From Prolixibacteraceae bacterium (lineage in GTDB: Bacteria > Bacteroidota > Bacteroidia > Bacteroidales > Prolixibacteraceae), in contig JANXYV010000045.1 of assembly GCA_025355875.1 (NCBI GenBank), forward strand, positions 32,300 to 96,299: a DNA stretch of 64,000 nt, given 5' to 3'. Position 1 is the first letter of the stretch. The number at the start of each line of letters is the position of its first letter. Shown here one piece after another: positions 41,205-49,616 of this stretch. The notes under the pieces are model-generated. The model was not told the origin of the DNA. It searched no databases and was given only the letters and a program-made list of their open reading frames with translations. A program made the position numbers and the translations under genes.

Positions 41205-41260
41205 ATATTAGATATGTTACAAAACATCGTGGAGCTGGCGGGAATCGAACCCGCGTCCAA
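41205..41260. other. Predicted right attachment site at tmRNA 3' end
   Basis: Inferred from the integrase next to the 3' end of ssrA. The identical core should recur at the left prophage end, which is outside the window, so the exact core cannot be delimited here. Confidence 0.55.
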
Positions 41261-41624
41261 ACGAGGAAGCAATATGCTTTCTACATGTTTATCCCCAGAC
41301 TTGATTTTCGAGTAAAAGCTGGATCAGGGCCACCGACTTTTACCTTATCTTCTGAATTTTGCGGAAGTTCCGAAGCACCACTTCCACTATCCCCGATTTA
41401 TTTGCACCGCCTGATCGGGCCGCTTCAGGGAAGTAGCACCCGGGCAATGTCTCGTTCCAGCACCTAGTACCGGAATAAAGTATAACCTACTTAGTTCGGT
41501 TACGCAGCAAGAGCGTAGTTATTTTCGCCAATTGAATTGTGAACGCCAAGTTTAACGGGCTGTGCGATCAAGGCCCTACATGCTTACATACCTCTTCTAC
41601 CCGCTGTCAAAACCAGTCAGCCCC
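41230..41624 (-). ncRNA. ssrA: tmRNA
   Basis: Rescues stalled ribosomes. The 5' end GGGGCTGACTGG (reverse of 41613-41624) pairs with the 3' end CAGCTCCA (reverse of 41230-41237) as the acceptor stem, and GGTTCGATTCCCGCC gives the T arm. The tag reading frame is on the minus strand at 41529-41500 and encodes GENNYALAA then stop, a typical Bacteroidota tag. CCA is not encoded. The phage inserts at the 3' end and must restore it; the acceptor and T arm are intact. Confidence 0.95.
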
Positions 41625-41637
41625 GGTATCAGAACCA

Positions 41638-41645
41638 CAAAAGTA
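41638..41645 (-). promoter_or_regulatory. tmRNA promoter -7 box
   Basis: TACTTTTG on the minus strand, 13 bases upstream of the tmRNA 5' end, matches TAnnTTTG. No clear -33 box. Confidence 0.55.
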
Positions 41646-41731
41646 CAATTTTTTAGCCAATTTCGGACTTGAATATCCGGTCCTCTGAAGAAACATTAAA
41701 AACTGCAGGTTCAAAAAAAAACAATGGGAAA

Positions 41732-42346
41732 CTACTTCACCCAAAAATCAAATTTCTTTTCACCTTCCAGAAAACCTTCCAGCCGGTCTCCAATCTTTAC
41801 CGGCCCCACTCCGGCGGGGGTTCCCGTATAAATAAGGTCGCCTATTTTTAAGGTAAAGTACTTTGAAACGTGAGCGATAATATCGTCAATCGGGAAAATC
41901 ATCAATGCTGAATTTCCTTCCTGAACCGTTTTTCCGCCAATATCCAGCCGGAAATGAATGGCATTCCGATCGGAAAACGAACTGATCGGTGTAAATCCGG
42001 AAGAAATAACTGCGGAGTGGTCGAATGCTTTTGCCTTTTCCCATGGCAATCCTTTATCTTTCAATTTGTTTTGAAGATCACGGGCTGTAAAATCAATTCC
42101 GAGTCCAATTTCTTTATAATACCGGTGTGCAAACTTTTTTTCGATGCTTTTTCCCAGACGGCTGATTTTTACGATCAGCTCAATTTCATAATGGACATCG
42201 TTTGACCAATCAGGAATATAAAACGGGTCGTTGTTTCGGAGCAAAGCCGAATCGGGTTTCATGAACAAAACCGGTTCGTCCGGAATTTCATTGTTAAGTT
42301 CCTTGGCATGAGCCACATAGTTGCGGCCAACACAGATGATTTTCAT
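41732..42346 (-). CDS. Fumarylacetoacetate hydrolase family protein
   Basis: 204 residues from the ATG at 42346. Short FAH-fold enzyme like YcgM/FAHD1 acylpyruvases: KIICVGRNYVAHAKELNNEI at the N-terminus, VHYEIELIVKI with the metal-binding Glu pair, GIDFTARDLQN, and LIYTGTPAGVGPV near the end. It likely hydrolyses or decarboxylates a small 2-oxo-acid. First host gene beside the prophage. The start codon follows GTG ACC in frame; ATG is preferred. Confidence 0.92.
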   Translation of the reverse strand: MKIICVGRNYVAHAKELNNEIPDEPVLFMKPDSALLRNNDPFYIPDWSNDVHYEIELIVKISRLGKSIEKKFAHRYYKEIGLGIDFTARDLQNKLKDKGLPWEKAKAFDHSAVISSGFTPISSFSDRNAIHFRLDIGGKTVQEGNSALMIFPIDDIIAHVSKYFTLKIGDLIYTGTPAGVGPVKIGDRLEGFLEGEKKFDFWVK

Positions 42347-42380
42347 GGTCACACGTTTTTTGGTTTAATATGCTATTTTC

Positions 42381-42472
42381 AGGTCATTTGTGGTCATTTG
42401 CTTCGTGTCATTCAATGGTTTTTCACTTACCATCAATGACTACCAATGACAATTAAATGACTACGAATGAAA
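42381..42472. repeat. Host intergenic GTCATT repeat, copy 1 (family D)
   Basis: TGGTCATTTGCTTCGTGTCA then TTCAATGG, followed by CCATCAATGACTACCAATGA units. Shared core with 52264-52396 (inverted) and 56014-56112. Confidence 0.75.
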
Positions 42473-42479
42473 CTTGATC

Positions 42480-43280
42480 CTACTTCATACGCAACTTAAT
42501 CGCTGTCAGTACCTTCTTGGTATAGAGAGGAAATTCATTATTCATAATCCAGCCAAAGTAACCCGGTTGTTCGCGCAATACTTTTTCAACCGGAATGCCT
42601 TTGTTTTTGCCGAAATTGATAGTTTCCACCCCATTTTCATCATACACAATCCGTCCGACAAAATCGACGTTGGTATCGTAAGCCGAAAACTCGCTTAAGG
42701 CCTGAATTTCATTAACTATTGGTTTGGTGACTTTCCCATGGGCATCTGCGTATTCCTCGTCCTGATAAACGTCAAGTTGCGCCTTCAGCACCTCATAAGT
42801 GGCTTTGGTGTCGGCCATGGCACTGTGGGCATCTTCAAGAGGTTTCTGGCAATAAAACTTGTAAGCGGCTGCCAAAGTCCGTTTTTCCATTTTATGAAAG
42901 ATGGCCTGAACATCAATAAACTTGCGCTTTTTCAAATCCAGATCAACATCAGCCCGTAAAAACTCTTCGGCAAGCAACGGAATATCAAAACGGTTCGAGT
43001 TGAAACCTGCAAAATCACACCCTTCGATAAACTGAGCGATGGTTTTGGCAAGCTCTTTAAATGTTGGTTTATCCTGAACGTCAGAATCAGAAATGCCATG
43101 AATCTTAGTAACCACTTCAGGTATAGGCATTTCAGGATTGATCCGCCACTGTTTTTCTTCTTCCCGGCCATCAGGATGAACCTTGATCAGGGCGATTTCA
43201 ACGATCCGGTCGGTGACAATGTTCATTCCTGTTGTTTCCAGATCGAGAAAAACCAGGGGATTCTTTAGATGAAGGTTCAT
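42480..43280 (-). CDS. DnaQ-like 3'-5' exonuclease
   Basis: 266 residues. DEDDh exonuclease domain: VFLDLETTGMN (Asp13, Glu15), FAGFNSNRFDIPLLAEEF (third Asp), and DAHSAMADTKATYEVL (His and last Asp). A C-terminal extension ending NFGKNKGIPVEKVLREQPGY then FGWIMNNEFP resembles a small domain common in Bacteroidota exonucleases. A role in DNA repair or RNA trimming is likely; it could be a proofreading-like nuclease. Monocistronic in view. Confidence 0.9.
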   Translation of the reverse strand: MNLHLKNPLVFLDLETTGMNIVTDRIVEIALIKVHPDGREEEKQWRINPEMPIPEVVTKIHGISDSDVQDKPTFKELAKTIAQFIEGCDFAGFNSNRFDIPLLAEEFLRADVDLDLKKRKFIDVQAIFHKMEKRTLAAAYKFYCQKPLEDAHSAMADTKATYEVLKAQLDVYQDEEYADAHGKVTKPIVNEIQALSEFSAYDTNVDFVGRIVYDENGVETINFGKNKGIPVEKVLREQPGYFGWIMNNEFPLYTKKVLTAIKLRMK

Positions 43281-43370
43281 TTAAAAATTTTAAGTATTTT
43301 GACGGGCAAAGATAAGCTTCCAATTCCAAACACAACTTATCCGGCAATCAATATATCACGCTGGAATTTT

Positions 43371-45080
43371 CTATTTGACAAGCTGCAACTTGCCCGGAGT
43401 AATTCCGTTTTCGTTAAACGCATCAATTTCAAACCAATAAGTCGAGCTTTTATCAGGACATGGAACTGTTAACCGGGTCTTTTTATAGACCTGATAGCTG
43501 TGGTACAATTTATCTTTATCAGTTCCGAACCGAATATTGTAACCGGTAGCATTGGCGGACTTTTCCCACGACATTTTCACTATGTGAGGATTCCGGTAAT
43601 CTCTGACTGCCCGAAATGAACTGACTTTTTTGGGTCTGTGATTTGATCCGGACCCAAAAATACGGAAATCGGAAATAGCGAAAGTGCCCTGTGGTACATG
43701 ATAATTCGTGATTTTCAAATATTGAGCCTGAATTGGGGTTTTCAATTCTTCATAGGGATTGGCCTGATAGTCGCTGCAGGTGGATCTGTCAATCAATTTC
43801 TTCCAGATTTTTTTGTCAAGCGAATATTCCACCAGATATTGATTAGCCAAAACACTGTCAGTTCCTTTCCTTTTAGTTTCTTTCCCGGCAAAATTGATCT
43901 GAATGGCATTTACTGTGCAAACCGAACCTAAATCGAAACTCAGCCATTCGCCCTTGTCTCCAGTCATGGCGCTCCAATAAGTCCCCATATCTTCATCAAA
44001 AGCAAATGTTACCGGATCGGTTGCCAGACTTGAAGATGCCTGTGCTGTGATATTATCCGAAAGCAGTGACCATAGCGGATCGAGTTTACTGACATTGGTG
44101 TATTTGTGGTTTGGAATGATGATCGGGTAATCGCCAAAGTCAGTTTTCGTATACAAGTTCCCATCCTTGTCGAACCCGGCGGGAAAAAGCCCCAGCTTGG
44201 AAGGACAGTTGCGATTTGCAGGAGCCGTCAGCGTTGCCACGTGCCACCAGTTGCCGTATTTATCAGCAAAAGTCGACCCATTTCCAGCTCCACAAACAAA
44301 TCCATCAGGCCGATATGAAAATGGATTATTCGCTGCATACTTGAAAGGTCCCATCGGGCTATCCGAAATATATACTGCATCCGAAAAACTGTTCAAAACA
44401 TTGTCAAGATCAGCACATTGATAATAATATTTCCCATTGTACTTATTCATCCACGAGCCTTTCACTCCATTATTGCCGGATTTATCCGAATTCGGTTTGG
44501 GTTTTGATTTGCTGTTTTTCAAAGGATTTGTTTTGCTGCAGGTCACTGGAACACCTATGGGATTAAGCAGATTTTGTGGATCCAATTCACGCACCATTAC
44601 ACCGTCATGATTGGAACATCCATAGTAGCAATAAACTTTTCCATCGGTATCGGCAAAAAGCCCAAAATCGCTTACTATTGAAAGCAGGCTGGAACTGCTG
44701 TACAATTCCCACTTTCCATGGGCAGGATCATTCGAACGATATATTTTATCTTTGAGCGAAGTGGCGAAATAGAGCCAATCACCAATTAAAACGGCCGTTG
44801 GCGCCGGATTTTCAAATGGAAGATTTGCATCAGAAACAAATTTCCAGGATAGCAGGTCGCCCGAAAACCAGTACCCTCCGGCATTTGAAGCAAACAGGAA
44901 ATAATTGTCTTTATACAATACGATAGTCGGGTCGGTGATACCTTCTCCTGAAAGTTGATCCGGGCTAAAAGGACGACTGAGGTTCAGTGGATTGCAAAAG
45001 GTTTGAGCATTTGACGTATTTTCCCGAATCACAAGAATGACGATCAGAGCCAGAACAAAAAATATGAATTTCTTTTTCAT
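43371..45080 (-). CDS. Secreted GH43-like glycosidase with discoidin and FN3 domains
   Basis: 569 residues. Signal peptide (KFIFFVLALIVILVI to SNAQ about residue 26). Five-bladed propeller of the GH43 clan: EGITDPTIVLYKDNYFLFAS with the catalytic-base Asp, and later GSWMNKYNGKYYYQCAD. A F5/8 type C (discoidin) domain follows at about 340-480 (GTYWSAMTGDKGEWLSFDLG) and a fibronectin-III-like domain at the end (PHIVKMSWEKSANATGYNIR). It probably trims plant or algal polysaccharide in the periplasm or outside the cell. Not next to SusC/D genes here. Confidence 0.88.
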   Translation of the reverse strand: MKKKFIFFVLALIVILVIRENTSNAQTFCNPLNLSRPFSPDQLSGEGITDPTIVLYKDNYFLFASNAGGYWFSGDLLSWKFVSDANLPFENPAPTAVLIGDWLYFATSLKDKIYRSNDPAHGKWELYSSSSLLSIVSDFGLFADTDGKVYCYYGCSNHDGVMVRELDPQNLLNPIGVPVTCSKTNPLKNSKSKPKPNSDKSGNNGVKGSWMNKYNGKYYYQCADLDNVLNSFSDAVYISDSPMGPFKYAANNPFSYRPDGFVCGAGNGSTFADKYGNWWHVATLTAPANRNCPSKLGLFPAGFDKDGNLYTKTDFGDYPIIIPNHKYTNVSKLDPLWSLLSDNITAQASSSLATDPVTFAFDEDMGTYWSAMTGDKGEWLSFDLGSVCTVNAIQINFAGKETKRKGTDSVLANQYLVEYSLDKKIWKKLIDRSTCSDYQANPYEELKTPIQAQYLKITNYHVPQGTFAISDFRIFGSGSNHRPKKVSSFRAVRDYRNPHIVKMSWEKSANATGYNIRFGTDKDKLYHSYQVYKKTRLTVPCPDKSSTYWFEIDAFNENGITPGKLQLVK

Positions 45081-45200
45081 CCGATTTTAGCTAATTGCAG
45101 AGTTTTAACACCAATAATCTTCACCGAATTCCTGCCCCTTTGCTGCATTACCAATCAAATCCCAGGCACCTCTTATTCCTTATGAAAAGAAAAGAAATAA

Positions 45201-45230
45201 AAAACCTAACAGTGTAATCTGTTAGGTTTT
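45201..45230. terminator. Bidirectional terminator downstream of dnaN
   Basis: Perfect 12-bp stem AAAACCTAACAG / CTGTTAGGTTTT with loop TGTAAT, flanked by T/A tracts. It lies 21 bases beyond the dnaN stop. Confidence 0.9.
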
Positions 45231-45251
45231 AGATATACATTATTTTAACTA

Positions 45252-46382
45252 TCAAGCGTTTATCATCATTGGCATCAAAAGCATCAATACATTTTCTTCT
45301 TCATTATCCGTCTCGGCAGGTAAAAGTAAACCGGCACGTGTAGGATCCGAAAGTTCCATTTTTACGTCAGTGGCCGAAAGATTCGCTAATATTTCCTGAA
45401 GAAAAGTTGATTTGAAGCCGATCTCCATATCTTCTCCTTCGTACTGACAGTTCAGGCGTTCGACTGCCGAAATTGAAAAATCTATATCCTGAGCTGAAAC
45501 CACCAACTGGTTTTCTGTCAATTTTAAACGAACCAGATTACTTGCCTGATTCGAAAATACTGAAACACGACGAACCGTATTGTAAAACTCAACCCTGTCA
45601 ATAATCAGCTTATTTGGATTGTTTTGAGGAATGACCGAATTATAACTTGGATAATTTCCTTCAACCAAACGGCAAATCAGTTTAAAATTGCTCAGTGTGA
45701 GAAAGGCATTTTTGTCGTCAAATTCAAGTTTCACATCAAAATCTTCTTTTGGGAGCAAACTCTTCAACAAAGCAGCCGGTTTTTTAGGCAGAATGAAAGA
45801 TGCATTCCGTTCAGCTTTGGCATCGAACCTCTTGTAGCGCACCAGTTTATGAGCATCGGAGGCAACAAACTTCATATCCTCGGTGGTCAGTTCAATGAAT
45901 ATTCCATTCATCACCGGGCGAAGTTCATCATCGGCAGTGGCAAAAAGCGTTTTGTTTACTCCACTCAGCAAAACATGGTGGTTTACATTGATGGTTGAAG
46001 CAAGCGCTTCGTTCAGAATAGGCTGTTGAGGGAAGTCCTCCCCATTCTGGCCAACAATACTGAATTTCCCATTTTGAGAGAATATTTCGATGGCAAAGGT
46101 TTCAGGATCAATCTGGAAAGTCAAAGGTTGTTCCGGAAATTCCTTGAGTGTTTCGTTCATCAGTTTAGCAGGAACAGCAATGATTCCTGTGCCACTTGTA
46201 TTTTCAAGTTCCAGACTGGTTATCAGGGTTGATTCCAGATCGGAAGCTGTTATAGTCAACAGGTTATCGTCGAGCAAAAACAAATAATTATCCAGAATTG
46301 GAAGAGTATTTTTTGAATTGATCACTTTACTGATAGCAGAAAGATGACTGAGTAATTCGGTACTTGAAACAACAAATTTCAT
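45252..46382 (-). CDS. dnaN: DNA polymerase III beta subunit (sliding clamp)
   Basis: 376 residues, full length. Three-domain clamp: N-terminal MKFVVSSTELLSHLSAISKV, central LVRYKRFDAKAERNASFILP, and the C-terminal domain ending LMPMMINA. It tethers the replicative polymerase to DNA. Followed by a strong terminator and preceded by about 140 bases before the gldFG gene. Confidence 0.97.
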   Translation of the reverse strand: MKFVVSSTELLSHLSAISKVINSKNTLPILDNYLFLLDDNLLTITASDLESTLITSLELENTSGTGIIAVPAKLMNETLKEFPEQPLTFQIDPETFAIEIFSQNGKFSIVGQNGEDFPQQPILNEALASTINVNHHVLLSGVNKTLFATADDELRPVMNGIFIELTTEDMKFVASDAHKLVRYKRFDAKAERNASFILPKKPAALLKSLLPKEDFDVKLEFDDKNAFLTLSNFKLICRLVEGNYPSYNSVIPQNNPNKLIIDRVEFYNTVRRVSVFSNQASNLVRLKLTENQLVVSAQDIDFSISAVERLNCQYEGEDMEIGFKSTFLQEILANLSATDVKMELSDPTRAGLLLPAETDNEEENVLMLLMPMMINA

Positions 46383-46524
46383 CGGTTTTTATTTTAGAGT
46401 TTTTATAATCCTTTCTATTATTTGCCATAAAATCACCTTCCTGACTATTTAATGGGAAGCAGACGAATATACAAACTTTGATTTTTTTTACCTATGGATC
46501 GGCAAATATTTTATACAAAAGAAA

Positions 46525-48933
46525 TCACCAGTGATACCTGCGACGGCGAACATACACATACACAGCGCCAAACGCCGAAATTAACAGAATGGGCACAACC
46601 ACATTTACCAGCTGCCACTTCAATCTGTCTTCTTTCATCCGGACTTTATCGAGCAACCGGATTTTTAAGACGCGCGAACGAAGTTCCATCAATCCTTCAT
46701 CGTCGCATAAATAGCTGATAGAATTCAACATAAATTCTTTATTTCCATAGGTTTGTTTCGAATACCGGTCGTAACCTAGCTGCATATACTCCGGAACTCC
46801 GGCATTAATGCGGTATTGATTGGCCATCAGGTTTCCATCCGAAAATACAATTATTTTGGTCGGTTCACTTTCAGTTTTTACTTCGGAAGCCGGAACACCG
46901 TACGAGTCGACCATCCGGTTTTTAAAAACTGAAGTAAAAACACCTTCGAGTAAAATCCCCACCGGCTGTGAGGCTTTCCCGAAAAGTCGGCGGTCGGGTG
47001 GATTATTGATGCTGGCCAGACTGACTTCCACCGGCGCCTTTGAAATCAAAGAATATGCTGAAGTGCTCAAAATTACTGTTTTTCGAACCTGATTCATATG
47101 CCCAACTGTATCGATTGAACTCACAAACTCAGCTTTCACGCGGTTCAGGTTTCGGCTAATCACATGGTTTTCCGACGGAATCAGCAGAGGTGAATAATAC
47201 CAGGGAGCTGGAGTGAATTTTGCCGGAGTCCCTGCCGGGGCTGTATTAACCGGAAGCAGCAAACATTCGGCATCCTGAATCAGATTGGAATTCAGCCGGA
47301 TTCCATACCGGAAAAGTTGATCGTCCAGATTCAGGTTTTGAGGGAATGCAAGCGTCATCATTCCGGTACTTAAACTGTCCAGATTTACAGAAACCGGGTC
47401 GATCAGACACATCAACCGACCACCACCCATCAGGTACTGATCGATGAAAAACTTATCTTTTTCGGTAAACTTTTGGGTTGGATTGGCTACGACTAACGCT
47501 TTGATTGCTTTTCCTTTCGATGCAAACTGATCCCCCGAAAACCGGACAACCTGGTATTTTTCATTCAGTGAACCAACCAGGTCGTGGGTTTCGTATTCAT
47601 TCAATTCACCTTGTCCGGTTAAAAAAGCAACGGTCTGCTTTTCGGTACTCATCAGCTCTGAAAAAGCTGAAGAAAACTCGTATTCCAGGCTTTCGATCGA
47701 ATTATTCAGATTCACTTCGTAATGTACCGGATTGTTTTTCAACAAATTAACACCAATTACTTTTTCACCGTATTCGATGATCGCTCCGGGGAAAATGCGC
47801 CTGGTAACCGTTCCCTGTTCAGTGTTCTGACGAATATCGGTAGGCTGAAGCCCTTTTTCGGCCAACGCTGAAAATAGTTTATCTCGTTGTTTAACGTCAG
47901 CAATCTGATAAGGATCAATGATAAACAAATTGATGATCTGAGAGGAATATGCATTGTAATCGGCAATTTTCTCTTGAACCGACTTCTGCAATTTCCGGAA
48001 TCCGGGAGACAATTCTCCATCCAGATAAAATGTAATGTTGACTGGTTTATCCAATTTCCGGACCAGCTTTTTGGAAACTTCAGTGAGTGAAAATCGTTTT
48101 TCAGCAGTCAGATCGAACCTGAAAAAGGATTGTCCGGACAAGAATCCGATAAGTAGTACACCCGCAAGGATAGCTCCGCCTTTCTTGATTTCACCCTGGA
48201 AATTAACCGAGTGAAAATGAATAATCCGGCTGGTTAGAAAAATAAAAACAAAAATAGAAATGAGGAAAAAGACCAGATCGCGCGAATCGACCACTCCCCT
48301 GCTGATGGAAGCGTAATGTTCATTAATTCCGAAGCTGGAAATCGTTTGCTGAACGGCTGACGGTAATTGCATGGCACCCACCAGATCAAAGCCCATATAT
48401 GCAAGAAACGAAATAAACAAGGCCAGGATAAAGGCAAAAACCGGATTATCTGTAAGCGAAGAAGCAAACAACCCAATCGCAACATAAATCGCAGCCAGAA
48501 AGAATAATCCAATGTATGCGCCCCAGGTTCCGCCGGTGTCGATGCATCCAACCGGATTTCCAAGCAAATAAACTGAGTAAAAATAGATCAGAGTTGGCAA
48601 AAGTGAAATGCCCATCAACAGCAGACCCGCCAGAAATTTAGCAAGTACAAGCTTCATTACCGTCAATGGCCGGGTAAGCAAAACTTCCATGGTGCCCATC
48701 CGTCTTTCTTCGGCGAACATACGCATGGTAATTGCCGGCACCAGAAAAAGATACACCCATGGAGCCAGAGAAAACAAACCATCCAGAGATGCATATCCGC
48801 TATCCGGAATATTGTAGTTTCCCGGAAAAACCCATAGAAAAAGGCTGGTTGCCAACAGGAACACGAACACAACCACATATCCCGTAAGCGATCCGAAAAA
48901 ACTGGTAATTTCTTTTTTTAGTAAGCTAAACAT
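46525..48933 (-). CDS. Fused GldF-GldG-type ABC transporter protein
   Basis: 802 residues. The first 240 residues are a GldF-like permease with six membrane helices (MFSLLKKEITSFFGSLTGYV, then FAEERRMGTMEVLLTRPLTV). The remainder is GldG-like: a membrane helix (GAILAGVLLIGFLSGQSFFR), FDLTAEKRFSLTEVSKKLVR typical of GldG/ABC_transp_aux, a periplasmic domain and a C-terminal membrane helix before basic RRRRYHW. In most Bacteroidota these are two adjacent genes; here they are one frame. The ATPase partner (GldA) is elsewhere. Its start lies seven bases after the Toprim gene of the adjacent defence-like cassette. Confidence 0.9.
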   Translation of the reverse strand: MFSLLKKEITSFFGSLTGYVVVFVFLLATSLFLWVFPGNYNIPDSGYASLDGLFSLAPWVYLFLVPAITMRMFAEERRMGTMEVLLTRPLTVMKLVLAKFLAGLLLMGISLLPTLIYFYSVYLLGNPVGCIDTGGTWGAYIGLFFLAAIYVAIGLFASSLTDNPVFAFILALFISFLAYMGFDLVGAMQLPSAVQQTISSFGINEHYASISRGVVDSRDLVFFLISIFVFIFLTSRIIHFHSVNFQGEIKKGGAILAGVLLIGFLSGQSFFRFDLTAEKRFSLTEVSKKLVRKLDKPVNITFYLDGELSPGFRKLQKSVQEKIADYNAYSSQIINLFIIDPYQIADVKQRDKLFSALAEKGLQPTDIRQNTEQGTVTRRIFPGAIIEYGEKVIGVNLLKNNPVHYEVNLNNSIESLEYEFSSAFSELMSTEKQTVAFLTGQGELNEYETHDLVGSLNEKYQVVRFSGDQFASKGKAIKALVVANPTQKFTEKDKFFIDQYLMGGGRLMCLIDPVSVNLDSLSTGMMTLAFPQNLNLDDQLFRYGIRLNSNLIQDAECLLLPVNTAPAGTPAKFTPAPWYYSPLLIPSENHVISRNLNRVKAEFVSSIDTVGHMNQVRKTVILSTSAYSLISKAPVEVSLASINNPPDRRLFGKASQPVGILLEGVFTSVFKNRMVDSYGVPASEVKTESEPTKIIVFSDGNLMANQYRINAGVPEYMQLGYDRYSKQTYGNKEFMLNSISYLCDDEGLMELRSRVLKIRLLDKVRMKEDRLKWQLVNVVVPILLISAFGAVYVYVRRRRYHW

Positions 48934-48940
48934 ACCTTAA

Positions 48941-49612
48941 TTACATGTAATTTAATTGTCGAAATGCTTCTCGGATGCTATCTTTAAATTTAAGGAAAGA
49001 AGGCAATGTGTCTAATTTTTTAATCGCAATTTTTTGTCCTATAGGCAAATATAATTCGCCAATAGTTAAATCACTTCTTCTGCGTTTAGTTAAGGTTTGT
49101 CGAGCAATCCGAATAGCTTGTTCTATAACAGATTTGGGGTCAGATATATGTTCAGGATGTTTATTGATTCTTAGCTCATTATCTATTTTATCAGTTCCAA
49201 TTTCCCTTTTAAACAATTCTTTATCAGCTAACATCCATGCTTCTATCATTTGGACTGGAACAACATAAGTTAGTATTTTGCAATACTCTACTTCATTTTT
49301 AAATTGCAAAGCTGCGATTGAAGGATTAATTTTATGCTGAAAGACATTATTATCGCTTTCATTATCAGCATCTACATGTACACAAAGTATCATTATCCCA
49401 TTTTCTTCAATACCCTTTCTTGATGCTTCAACAACTTGCTCGACAAATCCTAATCCCGCCTTTTCAGTAGAAATAGGAATAATAACATTCTCAAATTCAC
49501 CGCTACATTCTTCAAAAGCAATATTGTCGAAAGTTCTTTTCACAACACTTTGAAGAAATCTTACATCTGTGATTCCTTCAGTCATTATACCAATAAAAAT
49601 CTGTCTATTCAT
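48941..49612 (-). CDS. Toprim-like protein of AAA/Toprim cassette
   Basis: 223 residues. Toprim-type motifs: FIGIMTEGITDVRFLQ with Glu12, and ILCVHVDADNESDNN with Asp81 and Asp83. These are the metal-binding residues of OLD/DUF4276-like nucleases. The rest is helical. It starts four bases after the AAA ATPase gene, so the pair is an operon. The organisation resembles OLD-like, PARIS and AbiL-type abortive infection systems, in which an ATPase senses and a Toprim effector acts. I cannot assign a named system. AT-richer than its neighbours. Confidence 0.8.
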   Translation of the reverse strand: MNRQIFIGIMTEGITDVRFLQSVVKRTFDNIAFEECSGEFENVIIPISTEKAGLGFVEQVVEASRKGIEENGIMILCVHVDADNESDNNVFQHKINPSIAALQFKNEVEYCKILTYVVPVQMIEAWMLADKELFKREIGTDKIDNELRINKHPEHISDPKSVIEQAIRIARQTLTKRRRSDLTIGELYLPIGQKIAIKKLDTLPSFLKFKDSIREAFRQLNYM

Positions 49613-49616
49613 AATA

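Larger units (their letters stand above)
1..41230. mobile_element. Tailed-phage prophage integrated at ssrA (left end off-window)
   Basis: A continuous set of phage genes runs from the window start to the tmRNA 3' end: DGR, primase-helicase, head protease, capsid, terminase, portal, tape measure, tail fibres, lysis genes and a tyrosine integrase. Nearly all genes are on the plus strand. The exceptions are the integrase at the right end and one small RHH-type gene. The integrase sits next to the 3' end of the tmRNA gene, a classic attachment target. Structural genes look intact, so the prophage may be functional. The left attachment site and any lysogeny repressor are not in view. The right boundary is inferred from the tmRNA 3' end, not from a seen duplication. 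Confidence 0.93.

Noticed and set aside
41201..41467. 88-residue plus-strand ORF across the tmRNA
   Set aside because: Lies over the tmRNA 3' half on the opposite strand; the RNA structure and tag explain this DNA.
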